Below, piece by piece: positions 32,136 to 40,980 of a stretch of DNA of 64,000 nucleotides. The notes beneath the pieces were generated by a model. That model did no database searches. It was not told the DNA's origin and was given only the letters and a program-made list of their open reading frames with translations. Made by a program: the position numbers and the translations under genes. The first letter of the stretch is position 1. Each line of letters begins with the position of its first letter. The stretch comes from Gammaproteobacteria bacterium HGW-Gammaproteobacteria-15 (lineage in GTDB: Bacteria; Pseudomonadota; Gammaproteobacteria; Enterobacterales; Alteromonadaceae): the NCBI GenBank assembly GCA_002840125.1, contig PGZF01000005.1, forward strand, positions 682,001 to 746,000, given 5' to 3'.

Positions 32136-33053
32136 TCAATGTCCAGGCAAGGCTAAGATAGTTGCCGCAGCGGGCAGATAACGCAGGGAAAACACCAGTT
32201 TTGCGTGGCAGGGTTTTATTGCGGTGTCTGCCAACGCAATTTCACTGGCTGTAGCCCTTCTTGGCTGAAATGATTCAGCTCCGGGGACGGCGGGGCGGAA
32301 ATGCTCTGAAATAACCGCAAAGTTACATGGCAGGGCAGTTAATAAGGCCTGCCGTTGGGAGGGAGTCATAAGTTGAGCGCCCGCATCATCCTGCAGCCAA
32401 ATATGCAGACCGGTGCCGGCCAGTTGCTGTAACACGTGCAGGTAGGCTGAGCTTGGTAACCGGCCATTGCTAAACGTGCTGATAGCTACCGGCTCTGCCA
32501 CACTGCTCAGAAATAGCTGAATCTCATCCAACAGCCATGCCTGTTGCGCAGCGGTCAAAAAGTCAGTGTCATTTAGCTCGAGAGGCAAGTACCAACCAGC
32601 AAAATTACTAGCACGGACCGGATTAAGCTTTTTCAGCCGGTTTAACTGCAGAAGGTTATAGGCCAGTTGCTGCCTGAAGTAACGCTGCCGCTCTGCTGGC
32701 GATTGCTGCATTTGTGCAAAGTAATCCCCCGCTGTGCCAAGCCCCAGCCAAACAGTAAAATTAAAGCGGGCGGCTACCTGCAATACCGTATGTAAATGTG
32801 CATCCGCCTGCATAAAATCGACATCGTCATAACGCGTCCATTGCACGACCAACCCTTGATAGCCCAGCTTAGCAGCTGCCTTGAACACCTGATGCCACTG
32901 TTCAGCTGTAACAGTTCTATCCTGGTTAAGCGGTTGATAAAAAACAGTTTTAACATCGCTACCCGGTGACTGACAAGCTACCAGGCCAGATAAAACTGCA
33001 ACAATAAGGCATGCTGTCGCTGATTTAAATCGCCTGCGAGCTGATATTGCCAT
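32136..33053 (-). CDS. DUF4434 lipoprotein, possible polysaccharide-acting TIM barrel
   Basis: A 305-residue protein with a lipoprotein signal (lipobox LVAC near residue 27) and a DUF4434-like domain: FYQPLNQDRTVTAEQWHQVF, LGYQGLVVQWTRY, VWLGLGTAGDYF and GWYLPLELND follow the strand-helix order of a glycoside-hydrolase-type TIM barrel with candidate catalytic carboxylates. It is the last gene of the NfrB-NfrA operon and its start overlaps the nfrA-like gene by 76 bases. By analogy with the hydrolases of other exopolysaccharide systems (such as BcsZ or PelA) it may trim or release the polymer. Enzyme activity is inference. Confidence 0.7.
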   Translation of the reverse strand: MAISARRRFKSATACLIVAVLSGLVACQSPGSDVKTVFYQPLNQDRTVTAEQWHQVFKAAAKLGYQGLVVQWTRYDDVDFMQADAHLHTVLQVAARFNFTVWLGLGTAGDYFAQMQQSPAERQRYFRQQLAYNLLQLNRLKKLNPVRASNFAGWYLPLELNDTDFLTAAQQAWLLDEIQLFLSSVAEPVAISTFSNGRLPSSAYLHVLQQLAGTGLHIWLQDDAGAQLMTPSQRQALLTALPCNFAVISEHFRPAVPGAESFQPRRATASEIALADTAIKPCHAKLVFSLRYLPAAATILALPGH

Positions 33054-35914
33054 TCAATATTTACCTCATAACGCTGGCTGTGCAGTAAAACCGGCGGCTT
33101 ACCAGGCCAGTAACGCCATTGTAAACCCATACCAGCGGCTAATTGCTCACCACTGACAGGCTGCTGGCTGTCGACCGCCTGCCGCCGATAATCAAATTGA
33201 GCCAGACCAAACCACTTTAAGGTTTGCGCTGACAATGTCGTTAGCTTCCAAACCTTGCCCTGATCAAACCGTAGCTGTGCCAACCTGTTGCCGGATTCTG
33301 GCCACCAAACTGCATCAATGTACACTTTACGTTCCCACCATTGCGCTTGCCCTGGCCGCCATTCACTTTGCCACGGCTCGGCATTAAGCAGGTCTGCACT
33401 GAGTCGCAGCAAACTTTGCCAATCACCTTCAGCCAACGGATATTGTTGCAATCCGGCAGTTAACCAAAGATTCAGGTTTACTGCAGGTTTGTAGCTGATA
33501 CCTAACTGCTGCCCCCAGTTTTGCCACGGCGTGTCATTACCATTCGCTGCCAACACAACATACACTGACAAGTCCCGCTGCAACGGATTAAAAAAATACT
33601 CCGCCTTCATTGCCAGACCATGCCTGGCCAATTCAGCAGAATCTGCCGCCAGCCGTTCGCCGGCAACTGCGCCTGTACTTAGCGTTGCACTGCTACTCAC
33701 CTGCCAGGGCGAATGCAGTTGCTGCTGCAACCTTACCAGGCTGAACTGCGTTTCCAACTCTGAGTCCTGCGGCATTAGCTGCTGTGAATACAACAGCAAC
33801 GCGGTATCTGTCCATTGTTGCGTAGGCGGGAGCAGCCCCAAGCGCTGATGCCAATACGCCAGTTGCGCCGCTTCAGTGGCATTAAACTGATATCCGGCCG
33901 AGTGTACCTTAAGCATAATATCAATTGCCTGTGCCGGCTTAGTGTCTGCCAACGCATAAGCATATGCCAATTGATAGTAAGTGTCGTCCGGTTGCAGAGC
34001 AGCAGCCTGCCGCCAATTGTCTACCGCCAGCTGCGGCTGATTCAACTTACTGTGCAACAAAGCTTGAATGCTGTGCCAGCGCGCACGGTCCGGCGACGAC
34101 TGCGGTTCTGCTTTTTGCAAATACTGAGCCGCCACAGCAGAATTACCCGCCTGCAACGCCAGTTCAGCCATCGTCAGTATATCCCCTGCAAGCAGCATGC
34201 TATCAGGTAACGCGGCAAGTAACGCAAGCGCGCGTTGAGGCTGTTGTAATATCTGATACTGATAAGCGATCTGTTTTAGATAGACATCATCCGGTTGCAA
34301 CTGATGCGCTTGGCGCCAGTACTGAATAGCAGCTGCGGGTTGCTGATTATTCGCGCACAGCGCCAGCGTTTTCCAACCCTCTGCACTATCAGGTGCAGGT
34401 GCCAGCAGCTGCTCTGCCTGTTGGCAATTGCCGGCAATCCGCCATAATTCAGCCCGGGGTACGGTTAATATCGTCCAGTCCTCCAGCATTGGCAGCACAG
34501 CCGATATTTTTGCGCTTGTTTGTTGCTGCAGCAAATTCAGCAGCCGTTCTGGCAGAACCTGTTGCGTCATCACGGCTGTAGAAAAGGGCAGAGCTTTTTC
34601 CAGTATGTTTAGCGCCTCTGACGGCTTTTTCTGTTCGATATAAAGATAACTCAGGCGCTCCAGCAGATAATCATCTGGCATTTGCTGGTACATCTGTTCC
34701 ATGTACTTTAATTGTAAGCGGGTATCTGTCAGCGCATTAATACTGGCAACCAGTTGCGGATAGTCCTGCCGCCGTAACGGCTGGGAAAACTTGCGCTGCA
34801 ACATATTTTGATAGTCTTGTGTCGCAATACGCTTTTGCATCACCCTATCCGCTTGTTGTGTAGCCAGCGTCGGGTTATCTATTGCAATGGCTTCAAGCTC
34901 ATTTGCTGACATCCAGCGTTCTGCAAATGTCAGCCATTGCGATGTCTGCTGCACCGGGCATTGCAAAAACATTAATTTTGCCTCAGCCTCCGCGTTCAGC
35001 TGAACATACCTGACCACTTTATCCAGACAATTCACCTTTAACATCGGGATAAGCTGCTTAGCCAGCTCGGTATTCTGGTTATTGAGTGCACTTTGATAAC
35101 GTTGCAACTGCTCAGGGTCTGTCAGGCCAGCATGCTCAGCTAACCAGGCAAAGCTATGTTCAGCGCCGGCCCAATCTGCGCCAGCCAGCTGCATTTGCAG
35201 CCACTGCCGGTAAAAATGCGTCGCCCATGCCGCGCCGGCGTGTTGGTTAGCCAACCTTGCCGCCTGCTGATATTTTTCCTGACTGATTAGAGCCTTCAGG
35301 TAGCGCAGCCAGTCTTGTTCGGTTAACAGGGCAGCTGACAACGCCTCAGTATCAGTAATAACCTGCTGAGGCAAAGACAGCTGGTCTGCCAGTTCGGCTC
35401 GTTGCAGCAACAGGCTGTCAGATAACCTGGTCTGAATAAGCAACCAGTCAAAAGCTTGTTGCACTCGTTGTTCAGCTAATAAATGTGAGGCAATCTGTTG
35501 TATAAGCTGTTGTTTTGCTACCGGCGTCAGGGTATGTAACAGCGCGGCGTACTGGTCCAGCTCTAATAGCTGTTGGTTATCCAACTGCGTTTGCACAATG
35601 CGCGATAATTTATCCTGTTGTTCAGACAGTGGCAGGCGCTGATAGGTCTGTAATGCGGCGGCCGTGTCCGGGATCGCCAGTTGGGCATCGAACAGCATAT
35701 TTAGCAAGACAGTGTTGCCGGGGACCACCTTAAGCGCCTTTTCAAATTCAGCAGCCGCAGCGGAAAATTGCTGTTGCTGCTGTAAGGCGAAGGCCTTATC
35801 AACATAAGGATAGGTTCGTGATTGTTGTAGCTCAGTTAAGCCTTCACGCCACTCCTGTGCATTTAACGTAGCGCCGGCAATTAGCAACAGTGATAATATT
35901 AACGGTCTGCTCAT
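32978..35914 (-). CDS. NfrA-like outer-membrane TPR protein
   Basis: A 978-residue protein with a signal peptide (LILSLLLIAGATLNA), about 700 residues of TPR-type helical repeats (for example LLNMLFDAQLAIPDTAAALQ and VDNWRQAAALQPDDTYYQLA), and a C-terminal beta-barrel domain of about 250 residues ending QFYLAW with a terminal Trp, like the NfrA_C region of the phage N4 adsorption protein. TPR-plus-barrel proteins such as PgaA, BcsC and PelB export polysaccharides. Its start overlaps the preceding small gene by four bases. Together with NfrB upstream it forms the probable outer-membrane exit of the glycan system. Confidence 0.82.
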   Translation of the reverse strand: MSRPLILSLLLIAGATLNAQEWREGLTELQQSRTYPYVDKAFALQQQQQFSAAAAEFEKALKVVPGNTVLLNMLFDAQLAIPDTAAALQTYQRLPLSEQQDKLSRIVQTQLDNQQLLELDQYAALLHTLTPVAKQQLIQQIASHLLAEQRVQQAFDWLLIQTRLSDSLLLQRAELADQLSLPQQVITDTEALSAALLTEQDWLRYLKALISQEKYQQAARLANQHAGAAWATHFYRQWLQMQLAGADWAGAEHSFAWLAEHAGLTDPEQLQRYQSALNNQNTELAKQLIPMLKVNCLDKVVRYVQLNAEAEAKLMFLQCPVQQTSQWLTFAERWMSANELEAIAIDNPTLATQQADRVMQKRIATQDYQNMLQRKFSQPLRRQDYPQLVASINALTDTRLQLKYMEQMYQQMPDDYLLERLSYLYIEQKKPSEALNILEKALPFSTAVMTQQVLPERLLNLLQQQTSAKISAVLPMLEDWTILTVPRAELWRIAGNCQQAEQLLAPAPDSAEGWKTLALCANNQQPAAAIQYWRQAHQLQPDDVYLKQIAYQYQILQQPQRALALLAALPDSMLLAGDILTMAELALQAGNSAVAAQYLQKAEPQSSPDRARWHSIQALLHSKLNQPQLAVDNWRQAAALQPDDTYYQLAYAYALADTKPAQAIDIMLKVHSAGYQFNATEAAQLAYWHQRLGLLPPTQQWTDTALLLYSQQLMPQDSELETQFSLVRLQQQLHSPWQVSSSATLSTGAVAGERLAADSAELARHGLAMKAEYFFNPLQRDLSVYVVLAANGNDTPWQNWGQQLGISYKPAVNLNLWLTAGLQQYPLAEGDWQSLLRLSADLLNAEPWQSEWRPGQAQWWERKVYIDAVWWPESGNRLAQLRFDQGKVWKLTTLSAQTLKWFGLAQFDYRRQAVDSQQPVSGEQLAAGMGLQWRYWPGKPPVLLHSQRYEVNIEWQYQLAGDLNQRQHALLLQFYLAW

Positions 35915-36147
35915 ATTAAAATAGCTCCGTTAAGCTTTTCTTTATAGGCTGCGAACAGTTGCTGTAACGACTTTTGCTGGGCCTGCTGCAGTGCCAGGGT
36001 TTGCTGCAGCACTTCTTCTGTAATTAATTGCTCCTGCACCAGATAGGCACCCAATTTAATATTATTATCGTATTCAAAACCCATCATTACCTGATTAATT
36101 ACCGCAGGTTCAAGCATAGAAGCCTGTAACAGGGCTTCGCCTAACAT
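35911..36147 (-). CDS. Stand-alone MshEN/T2SSE_N-like small protein
   Basis: A 78-residue protein with two related segments, LGEALLQASMLEPAVINQVM and KLGAYLVQEQLITEEVLQQT, separated by a short loop. These follow the LGxxLxxxxLxxxxLxxxL pattern of MshEN domains, which bind c-di-GMP in MshE and in NfrB-type transferases. A full MshEN has two such 24-residue motifs, so this may be a complete minimal binding unit. It is encoded ten bases after nfrB and overlaps nfrA, so it is surely part of the system; it might sense c-di-GMP or pair with the NfrB domain. Confidence 0.65.
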   Translation of the reverse strand: MLGEALLQASMLEPAVINQVMMGFEYDNNIKLGAYLVQEQLITEEVLQQTLALQQAQQKSLQQLFAAYKEKLNGAILI

Positions 36148-36157
36148 TAACTGGCTG

Positions 36158-38098
36158 CTAAAATATTGCTCCCTTATGGCTGCGGCACCACTGCGCCAGT
36201 TGCTGATCCGGGTTGCATGCTAAATCAAATTTGTACCAGTAACGCAGCCCCAGTGTTACGGCACCCGCCTGGCATATTACATAGCGGATTTTACGCTGTA
36301 ACATACGCTCAATTGCGCCTTGGGCCACCGGTGACAAGGCGCTTTCTTTGGCCAGCACCAGTACATTGTCTTCAACGCCGATGGGCAGCACCGCATATTT
36401 AAACGCCAGCCGATCCGGAAACTGAATAACAGGTTTTGATTCCAGAGCAAAAGGATCAATTAGCCGGCACTCAACAGAAGCTTGTAAAGCCAGCGCTTCT
36501 GCCAGTTGCTGCGGCGAGATCAGCTGTAAGCGCAGCATTGCCTGGCCAATACGCTCACCGCGCACCCGATGCTCCAGCGCCGTATTTAACTGTTCCGGGC
36601 TAATTATACCTTGCTGTTGCAAAATAAAGCCCAAAGAAGAACCCAGGCTGCGCTCACTGACCGTTGGATATTGGTGCTGAGTTTTATCCCAGGCCACGCG
36701 CCGCGGATCGCCGTGTGCCACTACCTGCCGGATAGCGCGGATATTGGCAAAAAAATTAATAATATTGCCCCATAATTGCCGCGGTACAGACAGTAAAGCT
36801 TGCCCGATACCGTAATAACGGCGCACGAAGATCATCCGCTGCAGCATGCGGTTCAAAAAGAACACTAAATTGCAACTCAGCAGCAGCACCATCAACGGGT
36901 CGTCTGAAAATACACTGATAAAGTTGTAAGGGTTGTCTGCGAACACCTGATAAAGCCATAACAGGGCCAGTTGAATAAAAATAATATTCGCCAGAAAGCT
37001 GACAAAGTAGCTGATGACGCCTTTACGATCCCGCCATAAAAAATAGTTCAGTTTCCAATCGCGGCTCCATTTATGCACTTTTATACCCTGAAACACTATA
37101 CCGATGATCCAGCGGCTTTTTTGTCTGACAGCCGTCTGAAAGGTTTCCGGGAAATATTCCCTGACACACACCACATTGCCATCCGTTTTACTTCGGCTAC
37201 GATTTTGTTCTGCAAAGGTGGCTAATTTGTCATTCGTGACAGAAAAACGGACAAATATTTCTTCCATACCCCACTGTTTCAACCGAAAACCAATATCATA
37301 ATCCTCAGTCAGCGATTGCACATCAAACGGCAAACCATCGCCTTCTTCAGACAGCTTAAGAATAGCGCGGCGACTAAAACAGGTTCCCACACCAGCACTG
37401 GGCACCTGGCCCACAATGGCCTCCCTTACTACAACATCTTTGCCATGCATTTCGGAGAATTCATCCAGGTAATGGCCTGAAGTAAAATGTAAAGCACCGG
37501 TAGCAAAGGGATAAACAGGCAACTGAATTAAATCTTTGCGGGGCAGCAGGTAATTAAATAACCGCAATTCCATTGCGGAGATCACATCTTCTGCATCATG
37601 CAATACGAAGCCGGCGAACTTAACATTGGAGCGCCGTTCAAATTCAAGGATTGACGTTATTACATTATTTAAACAGTCCGCCTTACTGGTCGGCCCGGGA
37701 CGTGCACAAACCACTTTATGAATATTAGGAAATCGCCGGCATACCGCGTCGACGTCTTGTTGCGTACCGGGATCATTGGGATAGGTGCCAACAAAAATCT
37801 GATAATTTTCGTAATCCAGCTCGGCGGCAGCCAGTTCCGCCATTTTCCCAACTACACCAACTTCTTGCCAGGCAGGGATCATAATGGCCAGCGGCTTTTC
37901 TTTACAGAAATACAACTGTTGCTCATCGAAAACGCTGCGGTTGCGATATATCGTCAAGCCCCGCCATAACCGGCGTAGCCAGTAATAGCCATCTATAAAC
38001 AGGTCATCTAAAGCGAAAAATAGCAACAGTACCAGTAAAACCAGTGAGATATTTTTCAATACATACAAATATATAGCGGTGATATCAATAAGGTTCAT
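36158..38098 (-). CDS. NfrB-like glycosyltransferase with C-terminal c-di-GMP-type domain
   Basis: A 646-residue inner-membrane glycosyltransferase family 2 protein. After one membrane helix (residues 5-32) come IMIPAWQEVGVVGKMA, the metal-binding HDAEDVI, the acceptor-site SLTEDYDIGFRL and the QKSRWIIG motif (Q/RxxRW), then three or four helices. The last 160 residues are T2SSE_N/MshEN-like (SLGFILQQQGIISPEQLNTA and RIGQAMLRLQLISPQQLAEA). E. coli NfrB is reported to make a c-di-GMP-dependent surface glycan used by phage N4. I start at ATG 38098; an in-frame ATG 19 codons upstream precedes a hairpin and encodes non-homologous residues. Confidence 0.88.
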   Translation of the reverse strand: MNLIDITAIYLYVLKNISLVLLVLLLFFALDDLFIDGYYWLRRLWRGLTIYRNRSVFDEQQLYFCKEKPLAIMIPAWQEVGVVGKMAELAAAELDYENYQIFVGTYPNDPGTQQDVDAVCRRFPNIHKVVCARPGPTSKADCLNNVITSILEFERRSNVKFAGFVLHDAEDVISAMELRLFNYLLPRKDLIQLPVYPFATGALHFTSGHYLDEFSEMHGKDVVVREAIVGQVPSAGVGTCFSRRAILKLSEEGDGLPFDVQSLTEDYDIGFRLKQWGMEEIFVRFSVTNDKLATFAEQNRSRSKTDGNVVCVREYFPETFQTAVRQKSRWIIGIVFQGIKVHKWSRDWKLNYFLWRDRKGVISYFVSFLANIIFIQLALLWLYQVFADNPYNFISVFSDDPLMVLLLSCNLVFFLNRMLQRMIFVRRYYGIGQALLSVPRQLWGNIINFFANIRAIRQVVAHGDPRRVAWDKTQHQYPTVSERSLGSSLGFILQQQGIISPEQLNTALEHRVRGERIGQAMLRLQLISPQQLAEALALQASVECRLIDPFALESKPVIQFPDRLAFKYAVLPIGVEDNVLVLAKESALSPVAQGAIERMLQRKIRYVICQAGAVTLGLRYWYKFDLACNPDQQLAQWCRSHKGAIF

Positions 38099-38125
38099 AA
38101 ACAAGCACTGTTTTAGCCCAAACCA

Positions 38126-38152
38126 CACCCAACCTGGCATACAGGTTGGGTG
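38126..38152. repeat. Strong hairpin in the leader of the NfrB operon
   Basis: An 11-bp perfect stem CACCCAACCTG / CAGGTTGGGTG (38126-38136, 38142-38152) with a five-base loop lies between the sorting-tail gene (stop 38180) and the glycosyltransferase start. No U run follows in either direction, so it may be an attenuating or RNA-stabilising structure rather than a plain terminator. Confidence 0.55.
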
Positions 38153-38179
38153 CAAAATTAATAAATTATGTACTTATCG

Positions 38180-38908
38180 TCAGGCGTGGCGACGGCGCAA
38201 TATTGCCGCAATGCCAAACAGCATCAACCAGCCTGTAGAACCAACGGGGACCACTGCAGGAATTAATACTGGCCGCTCTCTTACCAACAGAGGGGCCACA
38301 TTCAACTCACCCATTTGTAAAATGTTGTCTGCTAACCATAACGGCGAGCTGACATCAGTAAAATAACCACTTGAGCATAGCAGCGAGTAGCTGGCGCAGC
38401 TAACATCCGGGATCTGCCAGGCAAAATCAGCCATCCACACATACTGCATGGCACTGTCGGACAGGATACCCAACTGCCAGTAAGTATATCCTTCAAAATC
38501 ATACCCGTGCTGCGTATTAAAGGCCGGCCCAATGCCATTTAATAGGAAAAATAGTGCCGAACCTGCTTTTTGCGCCTCGGACCAGCCATCAGCCAGCTCA
38601 TCTGTATCAAACCACTGATGGATAGCGGTAAATTCCAGTGCTGTTGCCCAGCGCCATCCGTCATTATTGCTACTGATAAAGGCATTCACATCCGCTACGC
38701 TGGCCTGAGAAGACAAGCCGAGATTATCACTCCAGGATAAGCGGGCAATATCAAGATTCATCTGCAGCAACGACCAATACTGGCTGTTTTGCGGATCATT
38801 CAGATAGGCTTTACCTTCAATTAAACCTGCCTCTGCAAACTGCAGCCCGCTTAAAGCCGTCATATAAAGCCCAGCCAAAATTCCCTTCCAGCACATATAC
38901 AACTCCAT
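38180..38908 (-). CDS. Exported protein with PEP-CTERM-like C-terminal sorting signal
   Basis: A 242-residue protein with an N-terminal hydrophobic signal (about residues 8-26) and a C-terminal tail made of a short VPVGS motif, a hydrophobic helix (TGWLMLFGIAAIL) and RRRHA. This tripartite ending is of the PEP-CTERM/GlyGly-CTERM type, which directs proteins to exosortase or rhombosortase processing and often accompanies exopolysaccharide production. The body contains repeated Trp-rich segments and DVNAFISSNNDGWRWATALE, as seen in a group of PEP-CTERM proteins of unknown role. It is encoded upstream of, and in line with, the NfrB operon. No exosortase gene is in the window. Confidence 0.7.
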   Translation of the reverse strand: MELYMCWKGILAGLYMTALSGLQFAEAGLIEGKAYLNDPQNSQYWSLLQMNLDIARLSWSDNLGLSSQASVADVNAFISSNNDGWRWATALEFTAIHQWFDTDELADGWSEAQKAGSALFFLLNGIGPAFNTQHGYDFEGYTYWQLGILSDSAMQYVWMADFAWQIPDVSCASYSLLCSSGYFTDVSSPLWLADNILQMGELNVAPLLVRERPVLIPAVVPVGSTGWLMLFGIAAILRRRHA

Positions 38909-39022
38909 AACATTAATTAAACAATTATTTGTAAATCAATCACTTGTGAGCATTATACCGTGAGGTGTATAAAAAAGAATCAGCTGGCGAATAAATAAAT
39001 TTGCCAGTACTCTTCATTTATT

Positions 39023-39063
39023 AATGAGAACCATTTGCATTTGAGAATTAATCGTATTATAGT
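39023..39063 (+). promoter_or_regulatory. Fur box overlapping a sigma-70 promoter
   Basis: AATGAGAACCATTTGCATT (39023-39041) matches 15 of 19 Fur-consensus positions. It overlaps the -35 hexamer TTGCAT (39035-39040), which is followed after exactly 17 bases by TATAGT (39058-39063). Binding of Fe-Fur would block the promoter. Transcription should begin near 39070. Confidence 0.75.
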
Positions 39064-39069
39064 TTGCAG

Positions 39070-39175
39070 CGTTCAGGGATGAAGGTAGTTCCGGGCCCCG
39101 GATGGGCTTCTCTGGTCGTTGTTTTACTTGTCTTGCACATTAAGGGGTGGGTTTTGCCACCCCTGTTTTTCTTTT
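39070..39175 (+). ncRNA. Candidate Fur-regulated small RNA or leader
   Basis: The Fur-controlled promoter would make a transcript of about 105 bases that ends at a textbook terminator (39143-39175), eight bases before the flavoreductase start codon. The leader contains a GC-rich palindrome (TCCGGGCCCCGGA) and an unstructured T-rich stretch with CTTGCACATTAAGG, loosely like the pairing core of RyhB. It has no convincing open reading frame. It may be a free small RNA of RyhB type, or a 5' leader whose terminator limits expression of the downstream gene. It is a prediction from promoter and terminator only. Confidence 0.5.
39143..39175 (+). terminator. Rho-independent terminator before the flavoreductase gene
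   Basis: AGGGGTGG (39143-39150) pairs with CCACCCCT (39157-39164) across a six-base loop and is followed by a GTTTTTCTTTT tract. It ends eight bases before the next ATG, so the ribosome binding site GAGG lies directly after the U tract. Confidence 0.85.
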
Positions 39176-39183
39176 GAGGCTTT

Positions 39184-40980
39184 ATGTTACAGCGCTGGCA
39201 AACCAAGCTGGAGTGGCTGAATTTAGCAGTATTGCTGCTGTTGCCGCTGTATCACCTTTATTCTGCCGATCCTTTGCTGCCGGGTAGCCTGGCATTACTT
39301 TACCTGTTTAACCTAGCGGCTCTTATCGCCAGTTTCCGCCTTAAACCTTACTCTGCTGTGGTTAAAAAACTGCCGGCGTCTGCCTGGCTGGAGCAACATT
39401 TACTGTTGGCGTTAATCCTTACGCTGCTGTACTGGTTTTACCTGCCGCAAGCGCCTTTTATTCAGCCCCAGGCGCAGTGGTTATGGCTAAGCACCCAAAT
39501 AACCATTATCGGTTTACTGCTACGGCTTTGCTGGGGTGTGAAAAAACAAACTGCGGTTGAGCCTTCTGCCGGCCAAAGCTGGCTGGTGGGCTATGCCAGC
39601 CAGTCTGGTATGGCGCTGCAACTGGCGCAAAGCAGTGCCCGGCAATTGCAGCAGGCAGGCTTTAGCGTGGCACTGGCAGAGCTGAACCAGCTAACCCAAC
39701 AGCAACTTAACCAATATCAGAAAGCGCTTTTTGTCGTAAGCACTTATGGCGAAGGCGAAGCGCCTGACAATGCCAGCCAGTTTTATCAGTTGGCGCAGCA
39801 ATGGCAAAGCTCGCTCGATCAATTGCAGTTTGCTGTATTAGCGCTGGGCGATCGCAGCTATCAGCAGTTTTGTGCCTTTGGCCACTGGTTACAGCAATGG
39901 CTGCACAGCCGTGAGGCAACAGCATTACAACCGCTGCTGGAGCTGGACAGCTCAGAGCGGCAAAGTGTGGCATTAACACAGTGGCAGCAGCTGCTTAGCG
40001 GCTTTACAGCACCCTTAACAGCACAACAAGCACCAACAATAGATACCGGCGCCAGCTGGCTGCAGGCCAGCCTTAGCAGCCGTTATATTGCTAACCCGGC
40101 CAGCACTGGCTTACCTTGCTATATTGTTAAACTGCAACCGCCTGCAGGTACCCACTGGCAGGCCGGCGACATTGTGGAAATTCAGCCGGAAAACAGCAAA
40201 TGCAACGTAGCGCTGTGGCTAACACGGCATTTGGTTAATGGCTGTCAGGCTGTGCATTATCAGGGCCGGCATATTCCGCTCTGCTGGGCGTTGGCCGAGC
40301 TGCAACTGGACAAAGTGCAACCGCCGGCCAGTGGCGAACCGTTAGCACAATGGCTGACAGCCCAGCCCAAGTTGCCGCTGCGCAGTTATTCTATTGCTTC
40401 TGTGCCCGGTGAAGGCCCGATAACACTGCTGGTGCGCCAGGCACAATATAGCAACGGTGCTTTGGGTATCGGCTCTGGCTGGCTAACGGCCTGGGCGATG
40501 GAGCAGCAACCGGTGCAAATTCGCCTGCGCAGCCATAGCCAGTTTCATTTACCGGCCGACAGCAGTAACACACCACTTATTTTTATCGCCAATGGCACCG
40601 GCATTGCCGGTATTCGGGCCTTGCTGGCTGAGCGTGTTGCCCGGGGGCAGCGGCAAAACTGGTTACTGTTTGGAGAGCGCAAACAACAAAGTGATTTTTT
40701 CTTTGCCCGGGATATTCAACAGTGGCAGCAGCAGGGCTTTATCAGCCATTGCAGCCTGGCCTTTTCGCAGGACCAGACCGAAAAGCGCTATGTGCAGCAT
40801 GTGCTGGCAGAGCAGCAGCAACAGTTACAGCAATGGCTGGCGCAGGGCGCTGCTATTTATGTGTGTGGCAGCCTGCACGGCATGGGTGAAGCCGTGCACG
40901 AGGTACTACTACAGGTTGTTGGCGAAGCCGGATTAGCGCAGCTTAGACAACAAGGCCGCTACCGGCGCGATCTGTATTAG
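39184..40980 (+). CDS. Membrane-anchored flavodoxin/FAD reductase (sulfite reductase alpha-like)
   Basis: A 598-residue protein with four N-terminal transmembrane helices (to about residue 118), a flavodoxin domain (VGYASQSGMALQLA, then STYGEGEAPDNASQF), an FAD-binding domain with RSYSIAS, and an NADP-binding domain (FIANGTGIAGIRALL, YVCGSLHGMGEAV) ending in YRRDLY. It should pass electrons from NADPH through FAD and FMN to a membrane partner. The Fur box upstream links it to iron starvation; the PepSY reductase of this window, or a similar protein, is a plausible electron acceptor for ferrisiderophore reduction. The stop overlaps the DUF1439 stop by four bases (convergent). Confidence 0.88.
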   Translation: MLQRWQTKLEWLNLAVLLLLPLYHLYSADPLLPGSLALLYLFNLAALIASFRLKPYSAVVKKLPASAWLEQHLLLALILTLLYWFYLPQAPFIQPQAQWLWLSTQITIIGLLLRLCWGVKKQTAVEPSAGQSWLVGYASQSGMALQLAQSSARQLQQAGFSVALAELNQLTQQQLNQYQKALFVVSTYGEGEAPDNASQFYQLAQQWQSSLDQLQFAVLALGDRSYQQFCAFGHWLQQWLHSREATALQPLLELDSSERQSVALTQWQQLLSGFTAPLTAQQAPTIDTGASWLQASLSSRYIANPASTGLPCYIVKLQPPAGTHWQAGDIVEIQPENSKCNVALWLTRHLVNGCQAVHYQGRHIPLCWALAELQLDKVQPPASGEPLAQWLTAQPKLPLRSYSIASVPGEGPITLLVRQAQYSNGALGIGSGWLTAWAMEQQPVQIRLRSHSQFHLPADSSNTPLIFIANGTGIAGIRALLAERVARGQRQNWLLFGERKQQSDFFFARDIQQWQQQGFISHCSLAFSQDQTEKRYVQHVLAEQQQQLQQWLAQGAAIYVCGSLHGMGEAVHEVLLQVVGEAGLAQLRQQGRYRRDLY

